Shown here piece by piece: positions 47,728 to 58,741 of a DNA stretch of 64,000 bases. Positions within the stretch are counted from its first letter, which is position 1; every line of letters starts with the position of its first letter. The stretch comes from Prosopocoilus inquinatus (taxonomy: Eukaryota > Arthropoda > Insecta > Coleoptera > Lucanidae), in NCBI GenBank assembly GCA_036172665.1, contig CM069871.1, forward strand, positions 61,688,713-61,752,712, read 5' to 3'. The position numbers and the translations under genes were made by a program. The notes below the pieces were generated by a model, which was given only the letters and a program-made list of their open reading frames with translations, did no database searches and was not told the DNA's origin.

Positions 47728-47929
47728 TATGTTTTTTTTTTATGATGCCTAATATGTACGTAAACTTAAAACCTTTGATTCGGCGTATTTGTCTGTAATT
47801 CGAATTTTCCTTAACTCGAATTTGACTTTCGGTCCCTTGGAGATTCGAGTTAGAGAAGTTTCACCGTAGTTCAGAATTAACTGTCTGGGTTAAAAAAAAA
47901 TTCATGAGGAAAAACCTTCCTTTCTCGTT

Positions 47930-48120
47930 TCAATGCAAAACCGTAAGGAAATTATTGAACGCACTCTTAACGAGCAACGCGTAGCGACGCGATGCTATCG
48001 TCTTTCAGACGTCGTAATTTTTGCGCGGTTTTGTTCCTGCTGTCTCCGTCTGGCCGAGCTAAATCCGTTCCAGACATAGGCGGAGGCAACGACCACATCG
48101 ACTGCGACCGGCTTAATTAT
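47930..48120. promoter_or_regulatory. CpG-richer island, possible regulatory DNA
   Basis: Short stretch with clear G+C and CpG enrichment (for example GCGTAGCGACGCGATGC) between the Tigger element and AT-rich DNA. No open frame or known motif; a regulatory role is only a guess. Confidence 0.2.
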
Positions 48121-49979
48121 TAAAATAAATTGATGTTAATTTTTACTTTCGATGTATGTAACCACGCATGCACCAGCGAGCAATTGGGTCACGTGATCAG
48201 AATTTGCAACAAAAAAAAAATTGAAAATAAAGTGAAACAGTAAAAACTCAAGTTTTTGCTACAAATTAAATTTAGATATGAGAATGAACCAAAAAGGAAA
48301 ACAAGTAAATTAAATAAACGAAGATAATTAATTTAATGACATCAGGTAATTTTCTCTGTTTTCCTAATTTTTTTTATCATCACGTACATCTTTTTCTTCG
48401 AGCAAATATTCGACATGAGATGATATTTGTTTTAGCACCGTATTCCGTAAGAGGGCAAACCTCATTAAAAAAGTTATTAACGAAATTAAATAACGCGGCA
48501 AATACAAATTTCTATTTAAGTTTCCATGAAATTTGATGTATTACTCGCCGTTCTCTTAAATTGTTCATTACTTTTTATTATTTATTTAATTTGCCGTCGA
48601 ATGAGTTTCCAGATTGTGATTAAATAAATTTTCTCCCCCTTTCATTTTTTGAACCTTAGTAAATTATACTAATTATGTATTGAGAAATTACAGCCGAAAG
48701 AAATAATACCATTAGGATATGACGCGGCATAAAACCAGGGGTGTCCGCAGAAAATTTTCGAGGCTGGGTAAGAGCAAAATTTGGCAATAATTAAATTAAA
48801 TGAGTTATTGTCACAGACTTCTAATTTCAGTTTACCATTGTAAAATTAATGGTAGACCTGCCAGCATCTTATTTTTTTGTCTATAATAATTACTTTAACA
48901 AACAGTTAAAATTTATGTGATATTTTTCCGTTTCGAATTTCATGAAGTTTTGGTATATTTTACAATGTTTACAATCAGGGAAAAGTATTCAGGCCACTTA
49001 TTGTTAAACGCTTTTTACGCCGAATGTACTGTATACTCCTGTCACCTTTCCAATGCATCGAATTGTTATTGAGTGGGAGGGAAAGGAATGCAATGTAAGC
49101 GTTCGTACTTCGCAGAAATTATCGTAGACGAGGCTAATATAGTCCGAATACTAAATTTTCGTACTGTTCGCGGAGCAGGTGGCCCGAATTCTTTTCTCTG
49201 GTTATAATACGTGTAATATTTATTTTGATAAATAACGACGAAAAAATTATTTAAAACTTAGTACTGTCTGACTAAAGAAGGATGGTTTATTTAATTGAAG
49301 GAGAAGCTAGGATATCTTAAATAACAGTTTTGGAAGGAAAATTCGATTTGTTGTCCTATTTAATTTATTCTGTGGGGAGAGCAGGTGCCCCCTTTACATC
49401 CTCCCTCGACGGGGGCCCACGTATGAAACTGTTAGAATGCTTTGAATAATACAAAATATCGTTGAATCACATAAACGAGCCATAAGAAAGCTCTATGCGT
49501 TGCTGAAACACAGTTTCCAGTGCCAGGGATTTCCAAGAAATCAAGGGCTAGCTTTAACCATTTGGTCACGAAATAAAACCATAGAAGAAGAAAGCTCGCG
49601 GCAGTTCCGAAAGTGTTTCTGTCTGTTTGATACGCCTTTCATCTCGTCATCCTAGCCGGGAAGTTTTCAAAATTCAAACTTCTTTTTTCTATCAGTCAAT
49701 TTTCCTAATTTAACTTAAATAATGTATACCCATGAAGGATCCACGACCGCGAAAGGGTCAGATTGAATAAAATAGAATCATTGTTTTTTAAATTTAGCAT
49801 CTAACGGAGATTTTTTTTAGAAATGAAATAATTTTGGTTGACCTTTCCCTCTCTTTTTCACCTTACAGTTTCAATTTCAAGTTAATTAATATCTAATTAA
49901 ATCTAATAATCTAGACAATTTCTTTTATTATTCGCCTATTATTAAACGCAACGGAAGCGAGAAAAATAAATGACAATGA
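48121..49979. other. Intergenic; possible hAT-like end, no gene seen
   Basis: AT-rich. CAGGGGTGTCCGCAG at about 48737 resembles a hAT-type end, and GGGGGCCCACG at about 49414 could be a decayed partner, but the pairing is too weak to call an element. Confidence 0.45.
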
Positions 49980-51870
49980 TAAAAATTAAAGTTCAGAAAA
50001 ATAATTCATAATAAACAAACAAAACAGAGAAATAAAAACCAGACCGACACAATAAAAAAAATTTAAATTCAGGAAAATAATAAAATTGATAATAAATATT
50101 CAAAGCAATTAAATAAAAAAGAGACAAGAAGGAAAGTAAATCGCGGAAAATTTCTGAAAAATAATTAACAATGAGAAACAAAAGAGAAAGCTAACGTTTG
50201 TGGCTAAACGAAGAAACCAATCAAAGAGGAAAAAACAGCAAAAATTACTGAAGAAAGTAAGAGCAACAAGTGACCGTAATTAAAAATAAAAATAGAAATA
50301 ATTCATAATAAATAAAAAATCAAAACAAGAAAAAATAAACCAACCCAACCGGCTGGATTTCGCTTTGAGTTTTCACTTTTAATTACAACCATTTATTTGG
50401 TTTTCTTTCTTCAGGATTTTGTTCTCTTCGATTGATTTTTCGATTAATCGTTTTTTTTTCTCATTTTTTATTATTTTTCAGAGATTTTCTATTTTTTGCG
50501 ATTGTAAATTGCTTTCCTTCCTGTCTCTCTTTTTCATTTCTTTTTTTTTTCAAATGTTTAATGTTATTTATTTTCCTGAATTTATTTAAATTTTTTATTA
50601 CGATCATCTGTTTTCCTTGCTTTAATAATAATAATATACTTTTTTCATTTTGATTCGGTTGGGACCCAGACCCATTGAAAAGCCCAATCGAAGAGGAAAG
50701 AAAACAAAAATTCACGAAAAAATTATAGAAACAAATGATCATAATAAAAATGAAAATTATAGTAAACGAATTGTGGATTAGAAGTTTCTTAAAAAATAAT
50801 TCACAATAAACATTCAAAGATAAGCAATAAACCAAGCCAGTCTAATCGAAATGGAAAAAAATCCCAACGAAAGTAAAAAAATAACAATTATAATTAACAG
50901 AATTCGAAACAAAAAAATTAAGAAAAGAGACAGGAACACACACAAGGAACACAAGCCAAAAAATTGATGAAAATTTCTGAAAAATAATAAACAATTAGAA
51001 ACAAAACACGAAATTGAGGAACGTTTTTGAGAAATCCAATCGAAATGATAAAACACTTTTGACGAAAGTATGAAAAACAAATGACGAGCACAATAAAAAT
51101 GAAAACTCAAACTGAATTGTAGATTAAAAACTTATTAAAAACAATAATTATCAATAAACCAAAGAAATAAACCCAACCCAACACAAAAACTACCAACGAG
51201 AACAAAAAAAACTTCTCATTTGTAATGAGGGAGGGCGGGGACGGGGGCACATAGAAATCCAATAATAATCCAATTCATCACCAACTCAAACCAAATCACC
51301 AAATCATTATTAAATCATAAACTAAATCAATTTCAAATCATAAACCAAAAATAAAATGAAAACTAGCACATGACAAAATCATAAACCAGATCGTATACGA
51401 AATCGTTACCAAATCATGAATCAAGTCATCATCAAATTTTCACTAATTTATATACCAAATCGTAAGCCAAGGGTATTTCATGAAAAACTCGTCGTCCAGG
51501 GAAATGTTCAGCTTTTTCTCATCTGTAATGGGAGAGGGAGGGGCGCATAGAAATAATAATAATAATAATAAATGAACCAAGTCATAATCCAAGTCAACAT
51601 CGATTCAAACCAAATCACAAACCCATTACCAAATCATCGCCACAATATAAACCAGATCATAAACCAAATCATCACCAAATCATAACCCAAATCAAATGAA
51701 GATTATAATAAAAAAATTGAAATTCAGAAAACAATTTATAATAGTTCATAATCAATAATGAAAACAAAGAAATAAACCCAATCCAGTAATTAACAATAAA
51801 CATTCAAAACAAAGAAGTGGAAAAGAGGCAGCAGAAAATAATGCAAAATTAAAAATTTCTGTGTCGTAAA
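49980..51870. repeat. Complex A-rich repeat array in direct and inverted copies
   Basis: A unit of roughly 200-400 bp with landmarks AAATTTAAATTCAGGAAAAT, AAAAGAGACA.GAAGGAAAGT and AATTTCTGAAAAATAAT recurs at about 49990-50190, in reverse at about 50400-50660, and again forward at about 50700-51010 and 51740-51870. Between them (51240-51700) runs a degenerate short repeat of the form AAACCAAATCAT. The A/T strand asymmetry switches with the orientation of the copies. No gene. Confidence 0.7.
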
Positions 51871-52789
51871 TAAATTTTTAACAGTCTATCGTTATTTCCA
51901 TTAACATAAAATTAATCGAACTTGAAATTCGTAACAGTGTAATGAAAACCATTCGAAATTTTGAATCAGGAATCTAACGTTTCAAATTTTTGTAAAAAAA
52001 AAACTTTCCACAAATTTTATTGTATAAGTACCTACTGTATAAATATTGTACCATACCAGCAAGCAATTTGCAAACTTCTGCTCGTGAAAGCAATCGTTAA
52101 AGGTTCTAGTATCTTCCTGGTAACAGTCCCGGGTCTTTCTGGAGCAAGTTTTCTCTTTCACCGTAATTACGAGAGCGTAACATGAAAAAGGTGAGTCAAG
52201 TACCATTTGTCTTCTCATCACTTCTGCTGTCTGAAATAAATCTCGACGCGTCGCGCCTGCACGATTTCAGAATCAACAGCCTACCAACCGCCCGACGACG
52301 AAGAAGAATAAACAAGGGCCGTAAGCACATTACGTCCAACTTAAAATAAACCATTTATTTCGGTAGACGGAAAATACACACGCGCTCCATTTACGGGGAG
52401 GAACCGTACCATACAACAAACCAGATCCTGTTTGTAAATTAACGGGGGCCAGCCGAGCCTGTTTGTTAACAACAAAGAGCGCAGTTATAAACATGATCGA
52501 ACGGCGCAAACACCAATTAAAAGCGCATTTATCAATGGGATGCGCTTTGATGTTGATGGTGCGCAACGAAACACGCTATGCACGTGTCTGACAAAACAAA
52601 CTAACACAAAATTGGTGGACTAGTTTTAATAGGTTGAGTCAACTTCTTCTGTTTATTGTTTCTTTGAATCAGAAATCGTTTCTCTTGTTCTTTAAGAAAG
52701 TACAATCGAAGTTAAAGACCACATATTTTCCTAAACTACACAAAAGCGCTTAAACATAAAATAAAAAAAAAGTAAGTTGTGTTGATTGT
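51871..52789. other. Non-coding; GC-richer block at 52230-52600
   Basis: The block 52230-52600 has clearly higher G+C and CpG than its surroundings. It carries no supported exon but lies just downstream (minus-strand sense) of a candidate terminal exon. It may be conserved non-coding DNA or part of a 3' region. A minus-strand AATAAA lies at 52652-52657 for the exon upstream. Confidence 0.35.
52652..52657 (-). terminator. Candidate polyadenylation signal AATAAA
   Basis: Minus-strand AATAAA about 135 bp downstream of the stop of the candidate terminal exon at 52790-52949. A single hexamer in AT-rich DNA is weak evidence by itself. Confidence 0.3.
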
Positions 52790-52949
52790 TTATTTCGCCT
52801 CACCAATAAAACGAAGACGATCTACAAAGAAGTACGTTCCACGTTCCATCAATCTCTGAGGACGTGTAAATACGAACAGATATATTGCTATGTATTGTCC
52901 GGCTGGTAGCTCTTTTTGTTGTTGTTGCTGCTGCTCGAGGGTTTGGGTT
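52790..52949 (-). CDS. Candidate 3'-terminal coding exon of a host gene, function unknown
   Basis: On the minus strand a good acceptor (TTTCCATCCTTTCAG, AG at 52951-52950) precedes an open frame of 52 codons to a TAA at 52792-52790. The protein starts TQTLEQQQQQQKELPAGQ, with a run of six Gln, and continues YIAIYLFVFTRPQRLMERGT and YFFVDRLRFIGEAK. Its composition is unlike random frames in this window. An AATAAA signal follows about 135 bp after the stop (52657-52652). I do not recognise the family. Upstream exons would lie above 52950 or outside the window; no donor-bearing exon was identified. Confidence 0.4.
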
Positions 52950-53449
52950 CTGAAAGGATGGAAACCCTTCAACTCCGATCTTCAGATGGCTTATCGGTTT
53001 TATACGCATGAGAACACCAGAATTCACAGAAGACGTAATTCTCAATTTTAAAATAATAACAAGGAGTGACGGCTTGTGCCAAGCCACAACTCATGACCAC
53101 GTTTAAATTTTTTATTTAATTTAATTTTATCCAAACTGTATTTATACAATTTTATTAAAATAAACTTATTAAGACAAATAACTATACTGTCAACTAAAAT
53201 GTCAGATTTTCATAGATAGTCCAAGTTTAAAACAATCGTAAACGGCGCGGTGTACAGGCTCCCTTATGAGCCACTAGAAATATTATCTACCTAGCCATGA
53301 AAAAAAAAAAACAACTGACACACTCGAGTGTAATTCGTCAAATAGTGACAAGTATTTTAACCTTCCGTAAAAAAATTGAGCCAATTGTGGTTAATTACTT
53401 TGCATTTTATAAAATTGTATTTGTGTATTGTGGAGAGTAAAAGTATCGC

Positions 53450-54190
53450 AGCGTTAAAAAAATTCTTGAGAAAAGAAAGTCATCAACCAAAAACAATTCG
53501 TGAGAGAATGGTTGGTCGTCTGTGGAAATGATGCACCATCATTACATAATAAAATTTTGGTCCAAACAGTTTCGGTGGGGGCGTGAATCCATTGAAGAGG
53601 AATCCAGAAGTGGAAGACCAAAGACGACAACAAATGATGAAATGACACAAAAAGTTGTGGGAGGATCGTCGTGTGAAGGTCTTCTAACATTGGTATGACA
53701 TTGGGAAATTTTGAACAAGGATTCTAACTTTTTGGCACTAATTGTGACGGGTGGCGGGACTTGTATACATCATCTGAAACAAAATCTGAATCCAAACAAT
53801 GGGTTCATGAAGGGCCTCCATCTCCTTAAAAGGTCCGGACGAACCATCTGCTGGAAAACTGATGGCAACAATTTTTTGGGATGTGAATGGCATCCTTCTC
53901 ATTAATTATAATAGGCCGAGAGTTACCACGATCAATGCTGATGCAATACTTTAAAAAATCTAAGGAAAACAGTTGATCAGATACGACCCAATTTTATGAA
54001 TCAAGAAGTTTTTCTGCTGCAGGACAATGCGACTGTGCAGAAAGCTTCCAAACTCAGAGCAACTGTGCAAGAATGCGGCTTGGCAGAGATCGACCATCCA
54101 CTGTACAGTCCGGATCTTGCTCCGTCTAACTTTTATCTCTTCAGATTACACTGGCCAACACACAATTTGGTGCTTGCGATTTTGTAAGTA
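53450..54190 (+). pseudogene. Decayed mariner transposase
   Basis: Readable blocks in mixed frames are: KFWSKQFRWGRESIEEESRS then GRPKTTT (linker after the HTH); ETKSESKQWVHEGPPSPKK (catalytic core, after the first Asp); LLQDNATVQKASKL (second Asp); and LYSPDLAPSNFYLFR, where the third catalytic Asp is Asn. Multiple stops and frameshifts. Terminal inverted repeats were not recognised. Much more decayed than the mariner at 31764 and from a different subfamily, as the linker and catalytic blocks differ. Confidence 0.8.
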
Positions 54191-54418
54191 TTCTTACATC
54201 ATTTTGGAATGCAGAACTGAAAAATGTCATCAGATTTGATCTATCAGGTCTAGTTTCCGAGATATGACATGTTTACCTTAGTCCCTGAATAACTATTTTT
54301 GCATAAACGTTCTATTTTTTTTTGAATATTAAGACAATGCCCTGATTTACGTTACCGCATTTTTCATCAAACGTACGTGTGGTTCAGATAATGACATGAA
54401 AAATTAAAAAATATGAAT

Positions 54419-54530
54419 ACATACAGGACGTCCCAGTAGTGCGATCTCACTAACTACTGAAGATACAAAAAATGTTTTGAGATATTTTTGTTCTGAATTT
54501 TAGAGATCTACAACATAAATTATTTTGATC
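54419..54530. mobile_element. Left-end fragment of an IS630-type element
   Basis: ACATACAGGACGTCCCAGTA resembles the TATACAGGGTGTCCC end of IS630-type elements. Only about 110 bp remains before another end (TATACCGG) begins at 54531. Confidence 0.45.
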
Positions 54531-55066
54531 TATACCGGATGTGTCAAAACAGTAGTGGTGGATGCAAGTTTCTATTTCAAACGAGATACCCTATATGTGA
54601 TATTAAATTTGGATCGCCATAAAATTCTATGAAAAGATAAAATAGCGACATCTTACGATCGCTTTTTGACCTGACATTGCAGTAGGATAGACAAATTGAA
54701 GCGGGATTTGCTCCTAATAAGTCCCCCATACAAGGCGGCCATGCTTGCTGTCAAAGCATAATGAAAGTTTTTAGAAAAATTTTGTGCAAATCGTTTTTGA
54801 TTGCAGTGAAAACCTCGAGCAGCCTCTGGACAGCTGTTTCAGGCCTGTTTGGGGCTTCTTCAACAGAGACGTAGCTCGACATTCCCACTGCAAACGAAAA
54901 CGACTTGCCCAATTTATTCGCAATTGCGATGTAAGAGTGATGAACAGATAAAATAGCGACATCTTACGATCGCTTTTTGACCTGACAGGGCTGAAACAGC
55001 TGTCCAGAGGCTGCTCGAGGTTTTCACTGCAATCAAAAACGATTTGCACAAAATTTTTATAAAATT
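54531..55066. repeat. Composite repeat: IS630-type end, direct repeat and a recent inverted duplication
   Basis: TATACCGGATGTGTC at 54531 is an IS630-type end. A 42-bp block with AGCGACATCTTACGATCGC occurs at 54634-54675 and again, identical by eye, at 54946-54987. A segment of about 70 bp at 54776-54845 is repeated in inverted orientation at 54988-55060, also essentially identical. The inverted segment is part of a minus-strand exon-like sequence (54779-54920). Confidence 0.75.
54779..54920 (-). pseudogene. Diverged copy of the terminal exon at 3059-3202
   Basis: On the minus strand a frame reads KLGKSFSFAVGMSSYVSVEE, then APNRPETAVQRLLEVFTAIK and NDL. It aligns without gaps with the last exon of the candidate gene at 3059-3202 (DKSFQFSV, EAPSRVETAVQRLLEE, IKNDLQL). 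About 70% identical at DNA level, and several differences are synonymous. There is no stop at the corresponding place. It lies inside a composite repeat, so it may be a captured or duplicated exon. Confidence 0.5.
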
Positions 55067-55186
55067 CTATATAAAGAGGGTCCCAACAAGATCGCCGGAT
55101 TTAAATTCGCCGCCATTTTGTTAATACGAGTTCTGCGATGATTTGTTTTTGACAGTTGTCACGTACGGACCACGCGATTTAAGAAT

Positions 55187-56150
55187 ATGGAGAAGTATTC
55201 AAACGAACGTTTAATGATTGTAAAAACACATTACAAAAATAGTGAAAGTTTTGCGAAAACAGTTCGCTACTTACGTCAAGTTTTCGATCACAATAATACG
55301 CCAAATGAATCGACGGTGAGGCGTTTAATTTAAAAATTTGAGACCAAATTTACGCTGATGGATCAGAAGACTATTGTTCGTCGTCGTCCTTGTCGGTCAC
55401 TCGAAAATATAGCCACAGTAAGGGTATCTGTGCCCGAGAATCCAGGAACTTCCATTCGTCATTGTAGTGAAGGATTAAACACTTCCAGAAGCACTATGAA
55501 ACGAATTTTGGTAAAAGATCTGCATTTGCATGGGTACAAGGTTCAATTGGTCCAAGAAATCAAGCCAAGGGACCATGAGCAGCGCCGTGGATTTGCTGAT
55601 TGGGTGTTAGAACATCATCAAATTAATGCGAATTTTTCGAAAAATCATTTTTCAGACATTTTCAGCTAGACGGATTCGTAAATAAGCAAAACTGTTGGAT
55701 TTGGGGTGCTGAAAATCCTCGTGTGATATTCGAAAAACCAATGCATCCACCTCGAGTAACTGTTTGGTGCGCATTTCGGGCTGGCGGAGAGATTGGGCCG
55801 TATTTTTTTGAAAATGCGGCTGGAAATGCGCTAACTGTTAATAGTGTGCGGTATCGCGAAATGTTAACGGAGTTTTTGTGGCCCGAATTGGATCGGATTG
55901 ATGTGGAGGACATGTTTTTCCAACAAGACGGTGCGACCTGCCACACTGCACGTGAAACAATGGTGTTACTGCAGACCAAGTTTCCAGACCGAGTCATTTC
56001 TTGATTTGGCGATCAACATTGGCCACCAAGATCGTGCGATCTAATGCCGATGGACTTTTTCTTTGGGGCTATGAGAAGGAAAAGGTGTTTGCGAATAAGC
56101 CTGAAAGAGTTGAACATCTTAAAGAGGAAATACGGCAGCTACCTATCATT
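55187..56150 (+). pseudogene. IS630/Tc3-type transposase pseudogene
   Basis: The ATG at 55187 begins MEKYSNERLMIVKTHYKNSE, an N-terminal HTH typical of the large insect IS630-like family. A TAA interrupts at 55331. The HTH/linker continues with LVQEIKPRDHEQRRGFADWV. At about 55660 a small deletion removes the usual FSDEAH, the first catalytic Asp, and shifts the frame (HFSDIFS, then FQLDGFVNKQNCWIWGAENP). Catalytic motif two is MFFQQDGATCHTARET; the third is PPRSCDLMPMDFFF. TGA at 56002 and one more frameshift near 56070 follow. The expected GGHFEHLL end is absent. Possible left terminus TATAAAGAGGGTCCC at about 55070; no right TIR seen. Confidence 0.88.
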
Positions 56151-57093
56151 TTATTTATTTTTAACTCTAAGAAAAATATTTTTGGTACAGATGGAGTTCA
56201 TACTTAAGTTTATTATAAGCCATCATTGAACGGATTTTTATCGTTGTCGTCGTTGTCGATATGGTTTATAACAGTGGGTTGAATGGTAAAAGTGTTTTTA
56301 GGTAAGTGGCGCTGTATCTCAAAATGTAAACCTGATAGAGAAAAACTGATTCCATTTTTAGAATTAGCACACCAAATATAGCCAAGTTCAGTTCTAACAT
56401 TTCAGGCACCAAAAAAAAATTTTGTAGGGCTGTGTTATTAAAGAAACAACTTCGGGGCAAATAAAATTTCTATGATGTAACTGGAAAGAAAAAAGAAACA
56501 ATATATTAAATAATACTACGAGAATCAAGAACAAAGTAAGTGTAAGGACTTGAAATTCCTCCAAGAAGCTTAACTGAGAAGTGAAAATGGCCATTGTTCA
56601 AGAAGTTCCAAAATGGAGAAGAACTCAACCCAAACTTGATGGAAAGATGGAGCAACTGAAGTTCCTTCCTCTTTGGATTATCGAGGGTCCCAATACAAAA
56701 GTGCCTGAGTCACAAAAAGCTGCTATTCTCAGGATATTTAAGGTAGTATCATTAGATACATCTTGAAGCAAAGATTTAATACGCGATGTTATTTAAAATA
56801 CTACATTAAAAAATATTTCAAGAATTAAGAATAGAGTAACTGTAAGGGAAATACTGGAATTACGCCAAGAGATCTATTTGAAAAGTCAAGCTGAGCGTTG
56901 TTCAAGAAGAAAATAGAGAAGAACTTCCAAAATTGATGGAACGATCATACAGAACGAGTTTTCCATCTCCAAAGAGATGAGCTAACAGATGGTCCTCTTT
57001 AGATCGTTGAAGGATGGGGTTAATCTGAATAATAAAAAGATTGGGAGAGACAAAGAGAATTTAAATTTTAAGTTGGATGCAACAATGGTTACA
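56151..57093. other. Intergenic with a diverged tandem duplication
   Basis: Segments at about 56505-56650 and 56800-56950 share ordered words (TACTAC, CAAGAA.., AGTAA.TGTAAGG, GTTCAAGAAG, AGAAGAACT, TTGATGGAA), indicating an old duplication of about 290 bp. The first copy lies in a 61-codon frame starting MKMAIVQEVPKWRRTQPKLD, which is probably a remnant of an unknown coding sequence. Confidence 0.5.
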
Positions 57094-57095
57094 TA

Positions 57096-58378
57096 CCGTA
57101 CCTTCAATTGAATTTCTCATTAAAGTGGGCTATGATTGCACTGTTTTTTTCTCCTAAGATTTGCAGCACTGATAGCTGTTCAATTATTTAATTAAACAAA
57201 TGTCAAATTGACACTTTGTATTTTCAATTAATTCAAAATGTTAGAATTACAGCAGAAAATATTTATTGTTGAAAGTTATTTTCAAACCGATAGAATAGAA
57301 AATGGACAGTTAGTTTATTCAATTAATCAGTGTGTACAGAAGTTTCGACAGCAGTTTCCTAATTTTGCTATTACTTATGAACAGCTAGTTGAACATATCC
57401 ATGCTTGTGTTCTTAAATTTCGTGAAACAGGATTACTTGGTCGCAAAACAGAGAGCGGAGCAGCTAAGAAAACGACTGCAGCCTGCATTGAAGATGTTCG
57501 GAATCGAATGGAACATTCTCCCAAGAAATCTATTGCGAGACTTTCGCAAGAAGTTCAGCTATCAGTGGGAACATGTCACATTATTCTTAAAAAAGACTTT
57601 AAGCTTTATCCATATAAGATTCAAGCAGTCCGCGAACTCAGGCCAGTAGATTTTCACAGAAGAACAGAATATTGTCAGTGGTTTCTTGATAACTTAAACA
57701 ACGACGACATTCTTGACAAGTGTTTCTTTTCCGATGAGGCCTGGTTTCATCTCTCAGGGTATTTAAATAAACAGAATGTGAGAATATGGTCAGCAGAAAA
57801 TCCCCATGAATTTGTGGAAACTCCATTACATCCATTAAAGATTGGTGTTTGGCTAGCAGTGTCAAGAAGGCGTATCATCGGACCAATATTTTTTAACGAC
57901 TCAGTAACTGCTGAAAGATACCGAAATAAGTTATTAGAACCTTTCATTAATCAACTACATGATGATGAACTTACAGAAGGGTTTTTTTCAGCAAGACAAT
58001 GCTATTGCCCACATAGCTCATCAAACAATTACATTCCTGCAGCAGTTTTTCGATAATCGGATTGTGAATTTTCCTCCAAGGTCTTCGGATCTCACAATTA
58101 TGGATTACTTCATTTATCCGCACATGAAAAACACAGTTTTTAGAACTACCCGTCACACAATCGAATAACTTCATGCTTCATGAAACGCAGAGTATGCTTA
58201 TGTACTCAAGCTGAAGGAGAGCACTTTGAGCAACTATTTTAAACTTTAATGTTGTGTTTTTATTTGATGTTATGATCGGTACTGACAGCTAATGACAACT
58301 GTTTTCTCTAGAATTGTGTCGCCAACTTCACAAAAAAATCACAGTTGACTTTAATGAGAAATTCAATTGAAGGCACGG
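57096..58378 (+). mobile_element. IS630/mariner-type transposon, copy 2, near full length (1283 bp)
   Basis: TA at 57094-57095 and 58379-58380. The ends CCGTACCTTCAATTGAATTT and AAATTCAATTGAAGGCACGG are inverted repeats, continuing with CTCATTAAAGT. Over 90% identical to copy 1 (27828-28870) in the shared part, but with the 5' region intact and with 3' lesions of its own. Confidence 0.92.
57238..58242 (+). pseudogene. IS630/mariner-type transposase, copy 2, frameshifted at the 3' end
   Basis: Starts MLELQQKIFIVESYFQTDRI. A full N-terminal part follows: an HTH region with VYSINQCVQKFRQQFPNF, a linker LLGRKTESGAAKKTT, and a second HTH KKSIARLSQEVQLSVG. The catalytic domain has FFSDEAWF. One extra T in a T run near 57985 shifts the frame at FF/QQDN. 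QQDNAIAHIAH and SSDLTIMDYF are readable in the other frame, though the SPD Pro is Ser here. At 58165 a TAA and then a deletion of about 60 bp remove the C-terminal helices. It ends in a shifted frame with a trace of AEGEHFE. Inactive as read. Confidence 0.9.
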
Positions 58379-58683
58379 TATTACGTAAATAGGACTAGTA
58401 TTCCTTTAATTATAATCAGTAATATTACATATGAATGAAGGCAAAAAGCAATACTTATTCAGCCTGAAATGAGAGCAATCAAGATTGATTGAATAAAGAG
58501 AAATAACTCTAGTGATGGGGATGTTTATTAGAGGCAGAAATGAAGCGTTTGGAAGGGAAGTGCAAAAGATAATTGTCACTTATTCAGGAAGTAGTGTAAT
58601 AAGAATATTAATTTTGGAGATTAATAATGGAATAGTATTTTGTTTCAGAAGTTCTAAAAGTATAAATTTCGATTGAAGAATTT

Positions 58684-58741
58684 GTCAATCCTACTGCAGT
58701 GTCAGGTCAAAAAGCAATCGTAGGATGTCGCTGTTTTATCA
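58684..58741 (-). repeat. Third copy of the GCGACATCTTACGATCGC repeat
   Basis: In reverse complement this matches 54637-54697 (CCTACTGCA.TGTCAGGTCA and AAAAGC.ATCGTA.GATGTCGCT), with a few differences. It extends the similarity beyond the block shared with 54946-54987 on one side. Confidence 0.65.

Larger units (their letters stand above)
42655..47866 (+). mobile_element. Tigger/pogo transposon, 5.2 kb including nested insertions
   Basis: TA duplications at 42653-42654 and 47867-47868. The ends CAGTGAAACTTCTCTAACTCG and CGAGTTAGAGAAGTTTCACCG are inverted repeats with one mismatch, the classic Tigger/pogo terminus. The element proper is about 1.85 kb. It has been expanded by a 128-bp fold-back (43443-43570), a 2-kb long-TIR element (44515-46502) and a 1.2-kb TIR element (46509-47727) that itself holds a fold-back (47294-47515). 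Confidence 0.9.

Noticed and set aside
48736..49430. hAT-type element between CAGGGGTGTCC and GGGGGCCCACG
   Set aside because: The two ends do not pair convincingly and no 8-bp duplication was seen.
50432..51110. Hydrophobic ORFs of 73-124 codons, possible membrane proteins
   Set aside because: They come from T-rich/A-rich repeat arrays; the Phe/Leu/Ser bias is a product of base composition.
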